Shown in pieces: positions 23,402-31,293 of a stretch of DNA of 64,000 bases. The stretch is from the NCBI GenBank assembly GCA_035649895.1, contig DASRIS010000118.1, positions 62,001 to 126,000 on the forward strand. The letters are read 5' to 3'. The number at the start of each line of letters is the position of its first letter. The stretch's first letter is position 1. Under the pieces are notes generated by a model that made no database searches, had not been told where the DNA came from, and saw only the letters and a program-made list of their open reading frames with translations. The translations under genes and the position numbers were made by a program. This stretch comes from DASSUC01 sp035649895 (GTDB lineage: Bacteria; Actinomycetota; Actinomycetes; Mycobacteriales; Micromonosporaceae).

Positions 23402-24322
23402 TCAGCCCGCCGCCGACGTGTCGCCGGCCGGCGTGTCCTTGACCCGGTCCGCTTTTGCCATGCTCGCCCGGATCTCGTCGAGCCGCGCCACACCGGCCTG
23501 GTTAGCGGCGGCCTGGTTAGCGGCGGCGGCCTCACCCGCACCGACTGCGGGGGCGTTGCTCGTCCCGACCGCGGGTGCGTTGGGCGTGCCGGCCAGCCTC
23601 TCCCCGGCCATGCTGGCCCGCAGCTGCTCCAGGCGGGACGCTCCGGCCAGGTCAAGAGTTGACTTCTGCACCTCGAGCATGCGGCCCTCGATCGAGGTGG
23701 AGGCGAGCTCGGCGCGGCCCATCGCGTTCGCGTACCGCCGCTCGATCTTCTCCCGCACCTCCTCCAGCGACGGGGTGTTACCCGGAGCGGCCAGCGCGGA
23801 CATCGACTCCAGCGAGTGGGCGATGGTCTCCTGCATCTTGGCCTGCTCGAGCTGGCTGAGCAGCCGCGTGCGCTCGGCCAGCCGCTGCTCCAGGATCATG
23901 CGGTTGTTCTCGACCGCCTTGCGCGCCTGGGCCGCCGCCCCGAGGGACTGGTCGTGCAGGGTCTTAAGATCCTCCATCGACTGCTCGGCCGAGACCAGCT
24001 GGGTGGCTATGGCCTGAGCGGTGCTCTCGTACTCACCGGCCTTTGCCTCGTCGTTGCTGGCCCGGGCCCGGTCGGCGAGCACCAGGGCCTGACGGGCCAT
24101 TGCCTGGAACTTCTCGACCTCGGACATCTGGCGGGACAGTCGCATCTCCAGCTGCCGCTGGTTGCCGATGACCGCCGCCGCCTGCTGGACCAGCGTCTGG
24201 TGCTGGCGCTGGGCGTCCTCGATCGCCTGCTGGATCTGCACCTTAGGGTCGGCGTACTCGTCGATCCGGGCACCGAAGAGCGCCATCAGGTAGCGCCAGC
24301 CCTTGACGAACGGATTGGCCAT
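23402..24322 (-). CDS. pspA: phage shock protein PspA/IM30 (ESCRT-III-like)
   Basis: A 306-residue coiled-coil protein of the PspA/Vipp1 family. MANPFVKGWRYLMALFGARID is the amphipathic N-terminal start, and DPKVQIQQAIEDAQRQH leads into the long helical hairpin (about 25-215). It maintains membrane integrity and, in mycobacteria, restrains ClgR. The C-terminal tail is distinctive: two copies of a motif (RLEQLRASMAGE and RLDEIRASMAKA) flank an Ala/Asn-rich linker with short repeats. The ATG at 24322 was chosen; the longer frame to 24862 is a shadow of the region upstream. It lies between clgR and pspM, probably in one transcript. Confidence 0.95.
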   Translation of the reverse strand: MANPFVKGWRYLMALFGARIDEYADPKVQIQQAIEDAQRQHQTLVQQAAAVIGNQRQLEMRLSRQMSEVEKFQAMARQALVLADRARASNDEAKAGEYESTAQAIATQLVSAEQSMEDLKTLHDQSLGAAAQARKAVENNRMILEQRLAERTRLLSQLEQAKMQETIAHSLESMSALAAPGNTPSLEEVREKIERRYANAMGRAELASTSIEGRMLEVQKSTLDLAGASRLEQLRASMAGERLAGTPNAPAVGTSNAPAVGAGEAAAANQAAANQAGVARLDEIRASMAKADRVKDTPAGDTSAAG

Positions 24323-24437
24323 CTCTCGTGCTTCCTCTCTCCGCCCCGGTCGCCTCCGAGCCGATCCGGCGACCAGCCGCTTCCATCGTTGCAGGCGGAC
24401 GCGAGCGGAGCGAACGCGACCGGTGAACAGCCGCCGG

Positions 24438-24884
24438 TCAGGCCACCCGGACGACCTCGCGGCGCAGGTCGTCGGAGCGCAGCGTGCGGTGCGCGCGCAG
24501 CGTCGTCTTGAGCGGCGTCTCCCGGTGCACCGTGACCGAGACCTGGGCGTCGGCGTCTCCGGAACGGGTGACCGGCGTGGCCGGCACGACGGCCGCGCCG
24601 TCCTCCCCCGCCGGGGTGAGCACGCCCGGGGTGAGCACGTCCGGCATCTGCTCGGCGAGGGCGAGGGTGTCGCTGACCTCGCGCAGCACCTCGGACTGCT
24701 GGGCACCGAGCGCCTCGCAGATCGCCGCGAGCAGCTCGCTGGAGGCCTCCTTCTGCCCGCGCTCGACCTCCGAGAGGTAACCGAGGCTGACGTTCGCGGC
24801 GGTGGAGACCTCGCGAAGAGTCCGGTGCTGAGCCTGCCGCCGCGCCCGCAGCGCGTCGCCAATCACCCGCCTCAGCAGCATCAT
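24438..24884 (-). CDS. clgR: ClgR-like XRE-family regulator
   Basis: A 148-residue protein with an N-terminal Cro/CI helix-turn-helix (MMLLRRVIGDALRARRQAQH, REVSTAANVSLGYLSEVERGQKE), followed by LAAICEALG and a variable acidic-to-basic tail. The HTH is nearly diagnostic of ClgR, the activator of clp protease and psp genes in actinobacteria. The start at 24884 follows GGGGAGGTG; ATG codons at 24884 and 24881 are tandem. It lies upstream of pspA, as in M. tuberculosis (Rv2745c-Rv2744c-Rv2743c). The C-terminal protease-recognition AA end of some ClgR proteins is not obvious here (ends RVA). Confidence 0.9.
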   Translation of the reverse strand: MMLLRRVIGDALRARRQAQHRTLREVSTAANVSLGYLSEVERGQKEASSELLAAICEALGAQQSEVLREVSDTLALAEQMPDVLTPGVLTPAGEDGAAVVPATPVTRSGDADAQVSVTVHRETPLKTTLRAHRTLRSDDLRREVVRVA

Positions 24885-25006
24885 TCGCACCTCCCCGGCT
24901 AACTGGCTGGCCGCGGCCGAACCTCCACCGTACCCGCTGCGGCCATCGTCGGCACCCACGCCCACGGCAGAGCCGGCTCGCCGTTTCGGCCGGATCCCCG
25001 GGCGGG

Positions 25007-25087
25007 TCCTCGGCCGGCGGGGCGCATTCTCGGCCGGGGTTCTCGGCCGGCGGGGCGCGTTCTCGGCCGGGGTTCTCGGCCGGCGGG
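25007..25087. repeat. 33-bp tandem repeat between pncC and clgR
   Basis: Copies at 25007-25039 and 25040-25072 differ at two positions, and a 15-base third copy ends at 25087. Each unit is made of two CTCGGCCGG blocks. It is noncoding, upstream of clgR and before the pncC stop (genes are read on the minus strand), so it lies in the space that should hold the clgR promoter. Confidence 0.85.
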
Positions 25088-25100
25088 CCAGCCGGCGGCG

Positions 25101-25592
25101 CTATCCCTCCGCTGCCCTTGTGACCTGGGCCAGCTCGTCCCGGAGCAGGTCGAGTGCTGCGGTGACCGCGGCGGAGCGGATCGCGGACCGGTCACCGGAC
25201 AGCCGCAGCGGGCGCACCAGTGCCCGGACCGGACCGTGGCAGGCGACGAAGACCGTACCGGCCGGCTTTCCGTCCTGCGGATCCGGACCGGCGACACCGG
25301 TGGTGCCCAATCCCCAGTCCGCGCCGCAGCGCTGGCGCGCTCCGGCGGCGAGCGCCGCCGCGACCTGCGGGTCGACCGCGCCGCGGGCGGCGAGCAGATC
25401 ATCTGGTACGCCGGCCAGCGAGGTCTTGAGGTCGGTGGCGTAGACGACCAGGCCGCCCCGGAACACCGCGCTCGCCCCGGGGACGTCGACCACGGCCGCG
25501 CAGAGCTGGCCACCGGTCAGGGACTCGGCCACAGCCAGCGTCTGCGCCCTGGTGCGCAGGCTGCTGACGATCTCGGCGGCGGGGCTGGCCAC
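25101..25592 (-). CDS. pncC: nicotinamide-nucleotide amidase (CinA C-terminal family)
   Basis: A 163-residue protein matching the CinA C-terminal domain, which deamidates nicotinamide mononucleotide to nicotinate mononucleotide. Conserved segments are TLAVAESLTGGQLCAAVVDVPGAS, FRGGLVVYATDLKTSLAGV, and TGVAGPDPQDGKPAGTVFVA. The N-terminal CinA domain is absent, as is usual in actinobacteria. Its GTG start directly abuts the pgsA stop (no gap), so it is translationally coupled to pgsA. Confidence 0.92.
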   Translation of the reverse strand: MASPAAEIVSSLRTRAQTLAVAESLTGGQLCAAVVDVPGASAVFRGGLVVYATDLKTSLAGVPDDLLAARGAVDPQVAAALAAGARQRCGADWGLGTTGVAGPDPQDGKPAGTVFVACHGPVRALVRPLRLSGDRSAIRSAAVTAALDLLRDELAQVTRAAEG

Positions 25593-26312
25593 TCAGCCGT
25601 CCCGCGCCGTCTCAGGTGCGTCCCGGGCCGCCTCAGCGTCCCGGGCCGGCTCGGGCTCCTCCTGAGCCGTCCCGGTACCGTTCCGGGCCGTCTCGGAACC
25701 GTTCCGGGCCGCCCCGGAACCGATGCCGTGGCCCTGGACCGGCACAGTCGGGGCGCCGCGCCGCAGGTGCAGGGCGCGTGGCGCGTAGTCCAGGCCGGTG
25801 AGCAGGGTGACCGCCACCGCCGTAGCCATGATCCACGGACCGACCGCGGCCAGGACCGGCGGGAACGGCCAGACGTACCAGGCGATGGCGAGGATCTGGA
25901 GGGCGGTCTTGACCTTACCGCCCCGGCTGGCCGCCATCACGCCGTAGCGGATCACCCAGAACCGCAGCAACGTCACGCCCGCCTCGCGGAGCAGGATCAG
26001 GATAGTGACCCACCAGGGCAGACGGCCGTACGCGGAGAGCAGGACCAGCGCGGTGCCGGTCAGCGCCTTGTCCGCGATCGGGTCGGCGACCTTGCCGAAC
26101 GCGGTGACCAGCTGCCAGTGCCGCGCGATCCAGCCGTCCACGAAGTCGGTGAAGGACGCGAGACCGAAGGCCACGAAGGCGGCGATCCGCCAACCGGGTG
26201 AGGTCAGCTGTGAGACGACCACTAACGCGAAGAAGACCGGCACCATGAGGAGCCGGACCACGGTCAGCGCGTTGGCGGCGTTGACCAGCGGCACCGGCAC
26301 CGACCGGGTCAC
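25593..26312 (-). CDS. pgsA: CDP-diacylglycerol--glycerol-3-phosphate 3-phosphatidyltransferase
   Basis: A 239-residue integral membrane enzyme of phosphatidylglycerol synthesis. The CDP-alcohol phosphotransferase motif D-x2-D-G-x2-A-R-x8-G-x3-D-x3-D is complete at residues 56-81 (DFVDGWIAR...FGKVADPIAD). Four to five hydrophobic segments are visible. The start overlaps the rimO stop by four bases (GTGA). The hydrophilic C-terminal ~45 residues (ARNGSETARNG...) are encoded by degenerate 21-bp repeats, including 25680-25700 and 25701-25721, and extend beyond the family's usual end. Confidence 0.93.
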   Translation of the reverse strand: MTRSVPVPLVNAANALTVVRLLMVPVFFALVVVSQLTSPGWRIAAFVAFGLASFTDFVDGWIARHWQLVTAFGKVADPIADKALTGTALVLLSAYGRLPWWVTILILLREAGVTLLRFWVIRYGVMAASRGGKVKTALQILAIAWYVWPFPPVLAAVGPWIMATAVAVTLLTGLDYAPRALHLRRGAPTVPVQGHGIGSGAARNGSETARNGTGTAQEEPEPARDAEAARDAPETARDG

Positions 26313-27895
26313 CGGGCACCGGCCTCGTGGGCGGCTCTGCCGGCGGACCGCGGGACCGCGGTGTCCGCAACCGGGACCGAGGTATCCAGGACCGGAACCG
26401 AGGTATCCAGGACCGGGACCGCGATGTCCAGGACCGGGACCCTGGTGTCCAGGACTGTGGCCACCGCGACCAGGTCGACCCCGGAGCTCGCGGTGACCGT
26501 CGCCCGGACCAGCTCGCCTGGGCTGGGCAGGGCATCCCCGGGCGGGAGGACCAGCGTGGTGGAGCCGTCCACCTCGGGCGCCTGGTGCGCCGCGCGGCCC
26601 TCCACCACCCCACCGTCAACCGTCTCCACGAGCACGTCAACCGCTGTCCCGACCCGGTCAGCGGCCCGCTGCGCGCACAGCTCCTCAGCCAGCGCCAGCA
26701 GCCGGTCGTACCGGCGGCGGATGGTGGGCGCGGGCACCTTGCCGGGCAGCGTCGCCGCCTCGGTCCCGTCCTCGTCGCTGTAGTCGAACACGCCGATCGC
26801 GTCCAGCCGGGCTGCGTCGAGGAAGCGGACCAGCTCCGCCACGTCGCCCCGGGTCTCGCCGGGGAAGCCGACGATGAAGTTGCTACGCGCGCCCGCCTCA
26901 GGTGCCAGCGACCGGACCAGGGCGAGCAGGTCCAGGAACCGCGGCGTGGACCCGAAGCGGCGCATCCGGCGCAGCACCGGCTCGCTGGCGTGCTGGAACG
27001 ACAGGTCGAAGTACGCCGCCACGCCGGGTGTCGTCGCGATCGCCTCCACCAGGCCGGGCCGGGTCTCGGCCGGCTGGAGGTAGCTGACCCGTACCCGCAG
27101 GATGCCGGCGACCGCGGCGAGCTGTGGCAGCAGCTTCTCCAGCGCCCGCGGGTCGCCGAGGTCCTTGCCGTACGAGGTGGAGTTCTCGCTGACCAGCACC
27201 AGCTCCCGTACGCCCGTGCCGGCCAGCCACTCCGCCTCGGCGAGCAGCTCGTCGGGCGGGCGGGAGACGAACGCGCCGCGGAAGGTCGGGATGGCGCAGA
27301 ACGCGCACCGCCGGTCGCAGCCGCTGGCCAGCTTCAGCGAGGCGACCGGGCCGGCGCCGAGCCGGCGGCGCAGCACCGGCCGTAGGTGGGCCGGGGTGGC
27401 GGCGTCCACGACGGCGTGACCTGGCACGACCACCGAGCCGGCGCCGGATGCCAGCGGACCGGCCCGCGCCACCGGCGTGATCGGCAGCAACAGCCGGCGG
27501 TCACGCGGGGCGTGCGGATCCGGTCGCTGCCCGGCCGCCACCGCCGCCAGCCGCGCCGAGATCTCCGGGTAGTCGTCGAAGCCGAGCACCGCGTCGGCCT
27601 CGGGCAGGTGCGCGGCGAGCTCGCGGCCGTACCGCTCGGCCAGGCAGCCGGCGGCCACCACCCGCGCCCCGGTCCCCGCCGCGGCCAGCAGCGTGTCGAT
27701 CGACTCCTGCTTGGCCTTCTCCACGAAGCCGCAGGTGTTGACGAGTACGACGTCCGCACCGGTCCCGTCCGTGCTCACCTGCCAGCCGTCGGCGTGCAGC
27801 CGCGCCGCCAGCTCCTCCGAGTCCACCTCGTTACGGGCGCAGCCCAGCGTCAGCAGGGCAACCCGGCGGCCAGGTCGGTTGGAGTCAGCGGACAC
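26309..27895 (-). CDS. rimO: ribosomal protein S12 methylthiotransferase RimO
   Basis: A 528-residue radical-SAM methylthiotransferase that modifies an Asp of ribosomal protein S12. The N-terminal UPF0004 domain has cysteines C19, C55 and C84 for the auxiliary cluster; the radical SAM motif C-x3-C-x2-C is at C193, C197 and C200 (SGCDRRCAFCAIP). A TRAM domain follows about residue 420. The GTG at 27895 was chosen because homology begins at SNRPGRRVALLTLGC. The protein is longer than usual because its C-terminus carries a run of heptads of the type VPVLDTS, encoded by a 21-bp tandem repeat. Confidence 0.93.
   Translation of the reverse strand: MSADSNRPGRRVALLTLGCARNEVDSEELAARLHADGWQVSTDGTGADVVLVNTCGFVEKAKQESIDTLLAAAGTGARVVAAGCLAERYGRELAAHLPEADAVLGFDDYPEISARLAAVAAGQRPDPHAPRDRRLLLPITPVARAGPLASGAGSVVVPGHAVVDAATPAHLRPVLRRRLGAGPVASLKLASGCDRRCAFCAIPTFRGAFVSRPPDELLAEAEWLAGTGVRELVLVSENSTSYGKDLGDPRALEKLLPQLAAVAGILRVRVSYLQPAETRPGLVEAIATTPGVAAYFDLSFQHASEPVLRRMRRFGSTPRFLDLLALVRSLAPEAGARSNFIVGFPGETRGDVAELVRFLDAARLDAIGVFDYSDEDGTEAATLPGKVPAPTIRRRYDRLLALAEELCAQRAADRVGTAVDVLVETVDGGVVEGRAAHQAPEVDGSTTLVLPPGDALPSPGELVRATVTASSGVDLVAVATVLDTRVPVLDIAVPVLDTSVPVLDTSVPVADTAVPRSAGRAAHEAGAR
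26352..26456 (-). repeat. 21-bp tandem repeat, five copies, in the 3' end of rimO
   Basis: Units start at 26352, 26373, 26394, 26415 and 26436. Plus-strand consensus is close to GGGACCGAGGTATCCAGGAC plus C. In the protein this is V-P-V-L-D-T-x repeated, beyond the TRAM domain. The units are in frame and differ by only a few substitutions, which suggests recent expansion. Confidence 0.92.
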
Positions 27896-28017
27896 GTCAC
27901 GAGGGTACCGAGCAGGAGCGAGCCGCTCGCGCAACGGTGACCTCCTGGGCCGCCGGTGTGGCCGCCAGGCCGGTAGCCTGTGGCACCGGCAGCCCTGCGA
28001 CGGAGCGGCAGACCGCG

Positions 28018-28317
28018 ATGCACCTACCTGACCTGGTCGAGATCGTCGGTGCCCTGCTCATCCTCGCCGCCTTCGCCGGTGCCCAGCTACGCCGGCTGGA
28101 CACCCACCGGCTGCCGTACCTCGTGCTGAACCTCGTCGGGGCGGCGATCCTTTCGGTGCTCGCGGCGCTCGACCGGGACTGGGGCTTCCTGCTGCTGGAG
28201 GGGGTCTGGTCGGTGGTCTCCGCGGTCAGCCTCGCCGGGCTGTTACGCCAGCGCAGAGCGTCAGCGCGCGGGACACCGGGGCGCGGGGCGGCGACGGGTG
28301 GGCCGGACGCGGCGTAG
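28018..28317 (+). CDS. small membrane protein, CBU_0592-like
   Basis: A 99-residue protein with three hydrophobic segments (about 5-22, 36-54, 57-76) joined by short loops (GAQLRRLDTHRLPYLVLNLVGA, LDRDWGFLLLEGVWSVVSAVSLAGL). The pattern LPYLVLNLVGA...W-x-x-x-LLEGVW matches small CBU_0592-type membrane proteins of unknown function. The ATG at 28018 was chosen; the frame extends to 27937. It is divergent from rimO. The C-terminal 20 residues are low-complexity. Confidence 0.7.
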   Translation: MHLPDLVEIVGALLILAAFAGAQLRRLDTHRLPYLVLNLVGAAILSVLAALDRDWGFLLLEGVWSVVSAVSLAGLLRQRRASARGTPGRGAATGGPDAA

Positions 28318-28339
28318 CGCCCGGGCGGGTGGGCAGGTC

Positions 28340-28405
28340 ACAGGCGGCGCAGCGCCTCACGTGGTGCCCGGCGGACAAAGATGCTTACAGGCGGCGCAGC
28401 GCCTC
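28340..28405. repeat. 19-bp direct repeat at the 3' end of the DUF885 gene
   Basis: Copies at 28340-28358 and 28387-28405, 47 bp apart. The right copy encodes the last residues of the DUF885 protein (EALRRL) just before its TAA; the left copy repeats the same end outside the gene and would give EALRRL followed by TGA. Confidence 0.8.
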
Positions 28406-30055
28406 CGCCAACCCGGCCAGGCCCACCGAGCCGAGCGAGAGCGCCTGGGTGTGCCAGGTCCGTAGGTCAAAGCCGGGCCGCGCCCGGGCCTCCGCGCGGG
28501 CGGCGAGCCAGGCCCGCTCCCCCAGCTTGTACGAGATGGCCTGCCCCGGCCAGCCGGTGTAGCGCACGACCTCCGGGTGCACCTGGTGCTCGGCCGCCCG
28601 GCCCCGCTCGCGCAGCACCTGCTCGGCTACCTCGAACGTCCACCGTGGACCGTGCCGCTGCGCCTCCGCCGGTGGCATCGGCAGGTCCAGGTGCAGGCCG
28701 ATGTCGAGGACCACGCGGGTGGCGCGCAGCGCCGAGCCCATCAGCATGCCCAGCCGCTCACCAGGCGTGGTGAACCAGCCCAGCTCGTCGGCGAGCCGCT
28801 CGGAGTAGAGCGCCCAGCCCTCGGCGTGCCCGCTCACGCCGTACGTGCGGCTGAACCGGGACAGCCGCCCGGCGGCGACCCGGGCCTGGCCAAGCTGGAG
28901 GTGGTGGCCGGGCACGCCCTCGTGGAACACCGTGGTCAGCTCGTCCCAGGTGGTGAAGCGCTCCCGCTCCGCCACCGGCCACCACGTGCGCCCCGGCCGG
29001 GCCAGGTCCTCGCTGGGCGGGGTGTAGTACGCCGCGCCGCTGCTCGACGACGTCGCGAGCACCACGTCGACCCGGCGCAGCGGCTCGGCGATGTCGAAGT
29101 GCCGGCCGTGCAGCCGCTCGATGGCCTGGTCGTGCTGCTCCTGCAGCCAGCCGCGGTAGGCGTCCGCCCCGTCGACGTACTCGCTGCCGTTGAGGATCTC
29201 GGTGGCCTCGTCGACGCTGGCACCGGCCTTGACCCGCCCGGCCTCGGCCACCATCTCGGCCTCGATGCGGTGCAGCTCCTCCCAGCCCCAGGCGTACGCC
29301 TCGACCGGGTCGATGTCCGCGCCGAGGAACAGCCGGCTGGCCACGGCGTACCGCTGCGGGCCGACACCGTCGCGCTCCACGGCGCTTCGCACATACTCGT
29401 CCCGCAGGTAGCGGGCGAGGTCGGCGTAGGCGGCGTGCGCGGCATCGGCCGCACTGGCGAGGCGGGGTGCGAGCGGGCCGTCGCCGTAGCCGTCGCGCAG
29501 CTCGGTGAAGGTCGCCGGCACGCCGGCCCGCCCGGCGAGCCGGTCGGCCTGCAACGCCGACTCCACCGCCTGCCGGCGCGAGGCCACCAGGCCGCGCTGC
29601 AGGCCCAGCTCCAGCGCCCGGCGCCAGCTGCCCAGCATCTCGGGTACGGCGGCCAGCCGGACCACCACCCGCTCCCAGTCGTCCGCTGCGGTGCGCGGCA
29701 GCAGCTCCACGCTGTCGCGGATGGTCTGGGTCAGCCCGAACGGGGCGCGCAGCTGGCGCAGCATCTCGCCGGTGTCGTACTGGGCGAGGTCGGCGGTGAG
29801 CCGCTCGTGCAGGTAGTCGGCGGCGACCCGGTCGTCGTCAGCCAGCCCGCCGTCGCTGCCGGCGCTCGCCGTCACAGCCTCCAGCCGGCGCAGGGTCTGG
29901 CGCATCAGGTCGGCGCGGGCGTCGAGGCCGTCAGGGCCGTAGTCGGTGGCGGGGACGAACTCGGCCACCACGCCCCGCATCGTCGACGACACCGGGTCGA
30001 GCGCGGCGGAACGGGTCACGTACTCGTCGCAGAGCTGGAAGACCTCACTCGTCAC
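28385..30055 (-). CDS. DUF885 family protein (putative zinc peptidase)
   Basis: A 556-residue protein of the DUF885 family. The motif VFHEGVPGHHLQLGQ (H-E-x-x-P-G-H-H) is the conserved metal-site signature, with a downstream Glu in GHAEGWALYSERL as third ligand candidate. The rest is mostly helical, without signal peptide or membrane segment, so it is probably cytoplasmic. Substrates of this family are poorly known. The GTG at 30055 is preceded by TAGGGT with a seven-base gap and no clear ribosome binding site, fitting a leaderless message; the alternative start at 30064 would place the hexamer over the start. The 3' end is partly duplicated. Confidence 0.88.
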   Translation of the reverse strand: MTSEVFQLCDEYVTRSAALDPVSSTMRGVVAEFVPATDYGPDGLDARADLMRQTLRRLEAVTASAGSDGGLADDDRVAADYLHERLTADLAQYDTGEMLRQLRAPFGLTQTIRDSVELLPRTAADDWERVVVRLAAVPEMLGSWRRALELGLQRGLVASRRQAVESALQADRLAGRAGVPATFTELRDGYGDGPLAPRLASAADAAHAAYADLARYLRDEYVRSAVERDGVGPQRYAVASRLFLGADIDPVEAYAWGWEELHRIEAEMVAEAGRVKAGASVDEATEILNGSEYVDGADAYRGWLQEQHDQAIERLHGRHFDIAEPLRRVDVVLATSSSSGAAYYTPPSEDLARPGRTWWPVAERERFTTWDELTTVFHEGVPGHHLQLGQARVAAGRLSRFSRTYGVSGHAEGWALYSERLADELGWFTTPGERLGMLMGSALRATRVVLDIGLHLDLPMPPAEAQRHGPRWTFEVAEQVLRERGRAAEHQVHPEVVRYTGWPGQAISYKLGERAWLAARAEARARPGFDLRTWHTQALSLGSVGLAGLAEALRRL

Positions 30056-30062
30056 CGGGCCC

Positions 30063-30068
30063 ACCCTA
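30063..30068 (-). promoter_or_regulatory. leaderless-type -10 element of the DUF885 gene
   Basis: TAGGGT on the minus strand, seven bases before the GTG at 30055. The same hexamer occurs before thyX and the GNAT gene at 45697. Confidence 0.55.
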
Positions 30069-30145
30069 CGCCGCGCTCAACGATGCAGGGCAGCCGTCCA
30101 GTGGATAGCCAGGAAACCGGCTCGGACGCTGGATGTCGAGCCGGG

Positions 30146-30562
30146 TCACCGCACGTGAGCGGATACTGCGTCAACGAGGCGACGCGCCTGGCGGAGCGCC
30201 GAGACCGCGCGTTGGTGACTGAGATGCAGCATCCCGTAGTGTGCGTCGTCCTTGACCGCAAGAAGCCGCTCAAGATCGCGCGCCATCGCGTGGCCATTCG
30301 GGGACACCTGAGACAGCAATGCGATGGCCTGCCTGTGGTCTTGACCTCGCGACCGCTACCCAAGGGCAGCACAGCAGACCGCATCGGATGCGGCGATCCC
30401 GGCCAGCACCGCCAGAGCCGCCGCGACTCCCGGAGTCGCCAGCTCGTCCTGCTCCGCGCCCACCATCTCGGCGACCTCCAGAAAGGCCAACGCCTGAGCC
30501 AGTCGCGTGCGGGCCTGTCCAGTGCCGCAAGCCTCCAGTCGACCGGTCGATCGCGAACTCAC
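30146..30562 (-). pseudogene. HEPN-like partner of a nucleotidyltransferase, broken by an in-frame TAG
   Basis: One continuous frame from GTG 30562 to TGA 30146-30148 is interrupted only by TAG at 30356-30358. Upstream part: RLAQALAFLEVAEMV...VAAALAVLAGIAASDAVCCAALG. Downstream part: RSRGQDHRQAIALLSQVSPNG...LLAVKDDAHYGMLHLSHQRAVSALRQARRLVDAV. Both halves have the same codon character and make one all-helical HEPN-like protein of about 138 residues; such proteins usually have E or Q at the position now TAG. The start overlaps the nucleotidyltransferase stop by four bases (GTGA). Either it is a pseudogene, or the stop is read through, or a truncated 68-residue protein is made. Confidence 0.7.
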
Positions 30563-31200
30563 TGCGCGTCACCACCGGTAGACAGCTGCCGTAGGAGCGT
30601 CCGTAGCCTGACACCGACCAAGGTGACGGAGTCATGGAGCCAGTTGTCGACAAGCGGGTCATCCACCTCGGCGTGCTCCGCAAGACGGTCCAGGTTGAGC
30701 TGGAACGCCTGGCATTGGTTACCGGTCCACGCCACAACTCGGCGCCGGAGCCCGTCGACCTGTTCCGCCCACGGTGACGCATCCTCCTCGATGCCATCTG
30801 GGCGGATAAGAAGTATGTCGATGTCGGACTGGGCGTTGCCGTCGCCACGCGCCATTGAACCGAACACCGAGGCGTGGACGGGCTTCGTCTGCCAGCCCTC
30901 AAGCTCCTTCTCCAGACGCTCAAGCAGGACGTGACGCATCCTCGCCAGGATCTCGATGGCCGGCCATGCTAGATGCTCGCGGTTGCCGGTGTAGAAGGTC
31001 ACCGCCGCGTGCTCGTCAGCGTGCACCACTCCTTGCTCTACCAGCCGAGCAAGGGCTCGCCGCACCCCGTTAGGTGAGGCCGTGTTCATGATCCTCTGGA
31101 CCTCCCTACCGGTGAGCGGACGAGTCGTGCCAGCCAGCACCTCAAGGACAGGCCCGTCCAGCGTGGGCACGACAGCGCGGACGGGGTGCGCTACATCCAT
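30559..31200 (-). CDS. MNT-type nucleotidyltransferase with N-terminal winged helix
   Basis: A 213-residue protein. Residues about 15-75 form a winged-helix region (LEVLAGTTRPLTGREVQRIMNTASPNGVRRALARLVEQGVV). Residues about 105-135 hold the minimal nucleotidyltransferase motif G-S-x-x-R-G-x6-S-D-I-D (FGSMARGDGNAQSDIDILLI; G114-S115, D126, D128). MNT proteins paired with HEPN proteins act as antitoxins by AMPylating or otherwise blocking the HEPN RNase, and the next gene in the operon is HEPN-like. The ATG at 31200 was chosen with a GGAGACGGAG ribosome binding site. Upstream, arms CACTAT (31230-31235) and ATAGTG (31254-31259) may be an operator for the winged helix. Confidence 0.82.
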   Translation of the reverse strand: MDVAHPVRAVVPTLDGPVLEVLAGTTRPLTGREVQRIMNTASPNGVRRALARLVEQGVVHADEHAAVTFYTGNREHLAWPAIEILARMRHVLLERLEKELEGWQTKPVHASVFGSMARGDGNAQSDIDILLIRPDGIEEDASPWAEQVDGLRRRVVAWTGNQCQAFQLNLDRLAEHAEVDDPLVDNWLHDSVTLVGVRLRTLLRQLSTGGDAQ

Positions 31201-31293
31201 CTCCGTCTCCAGAAATCTGCGCACTCGCTCACTATGCTGAGCACAAGCGCAGAATAGTGCACACATAGCCGCTTGCCCAAAGACACCTGGCAG

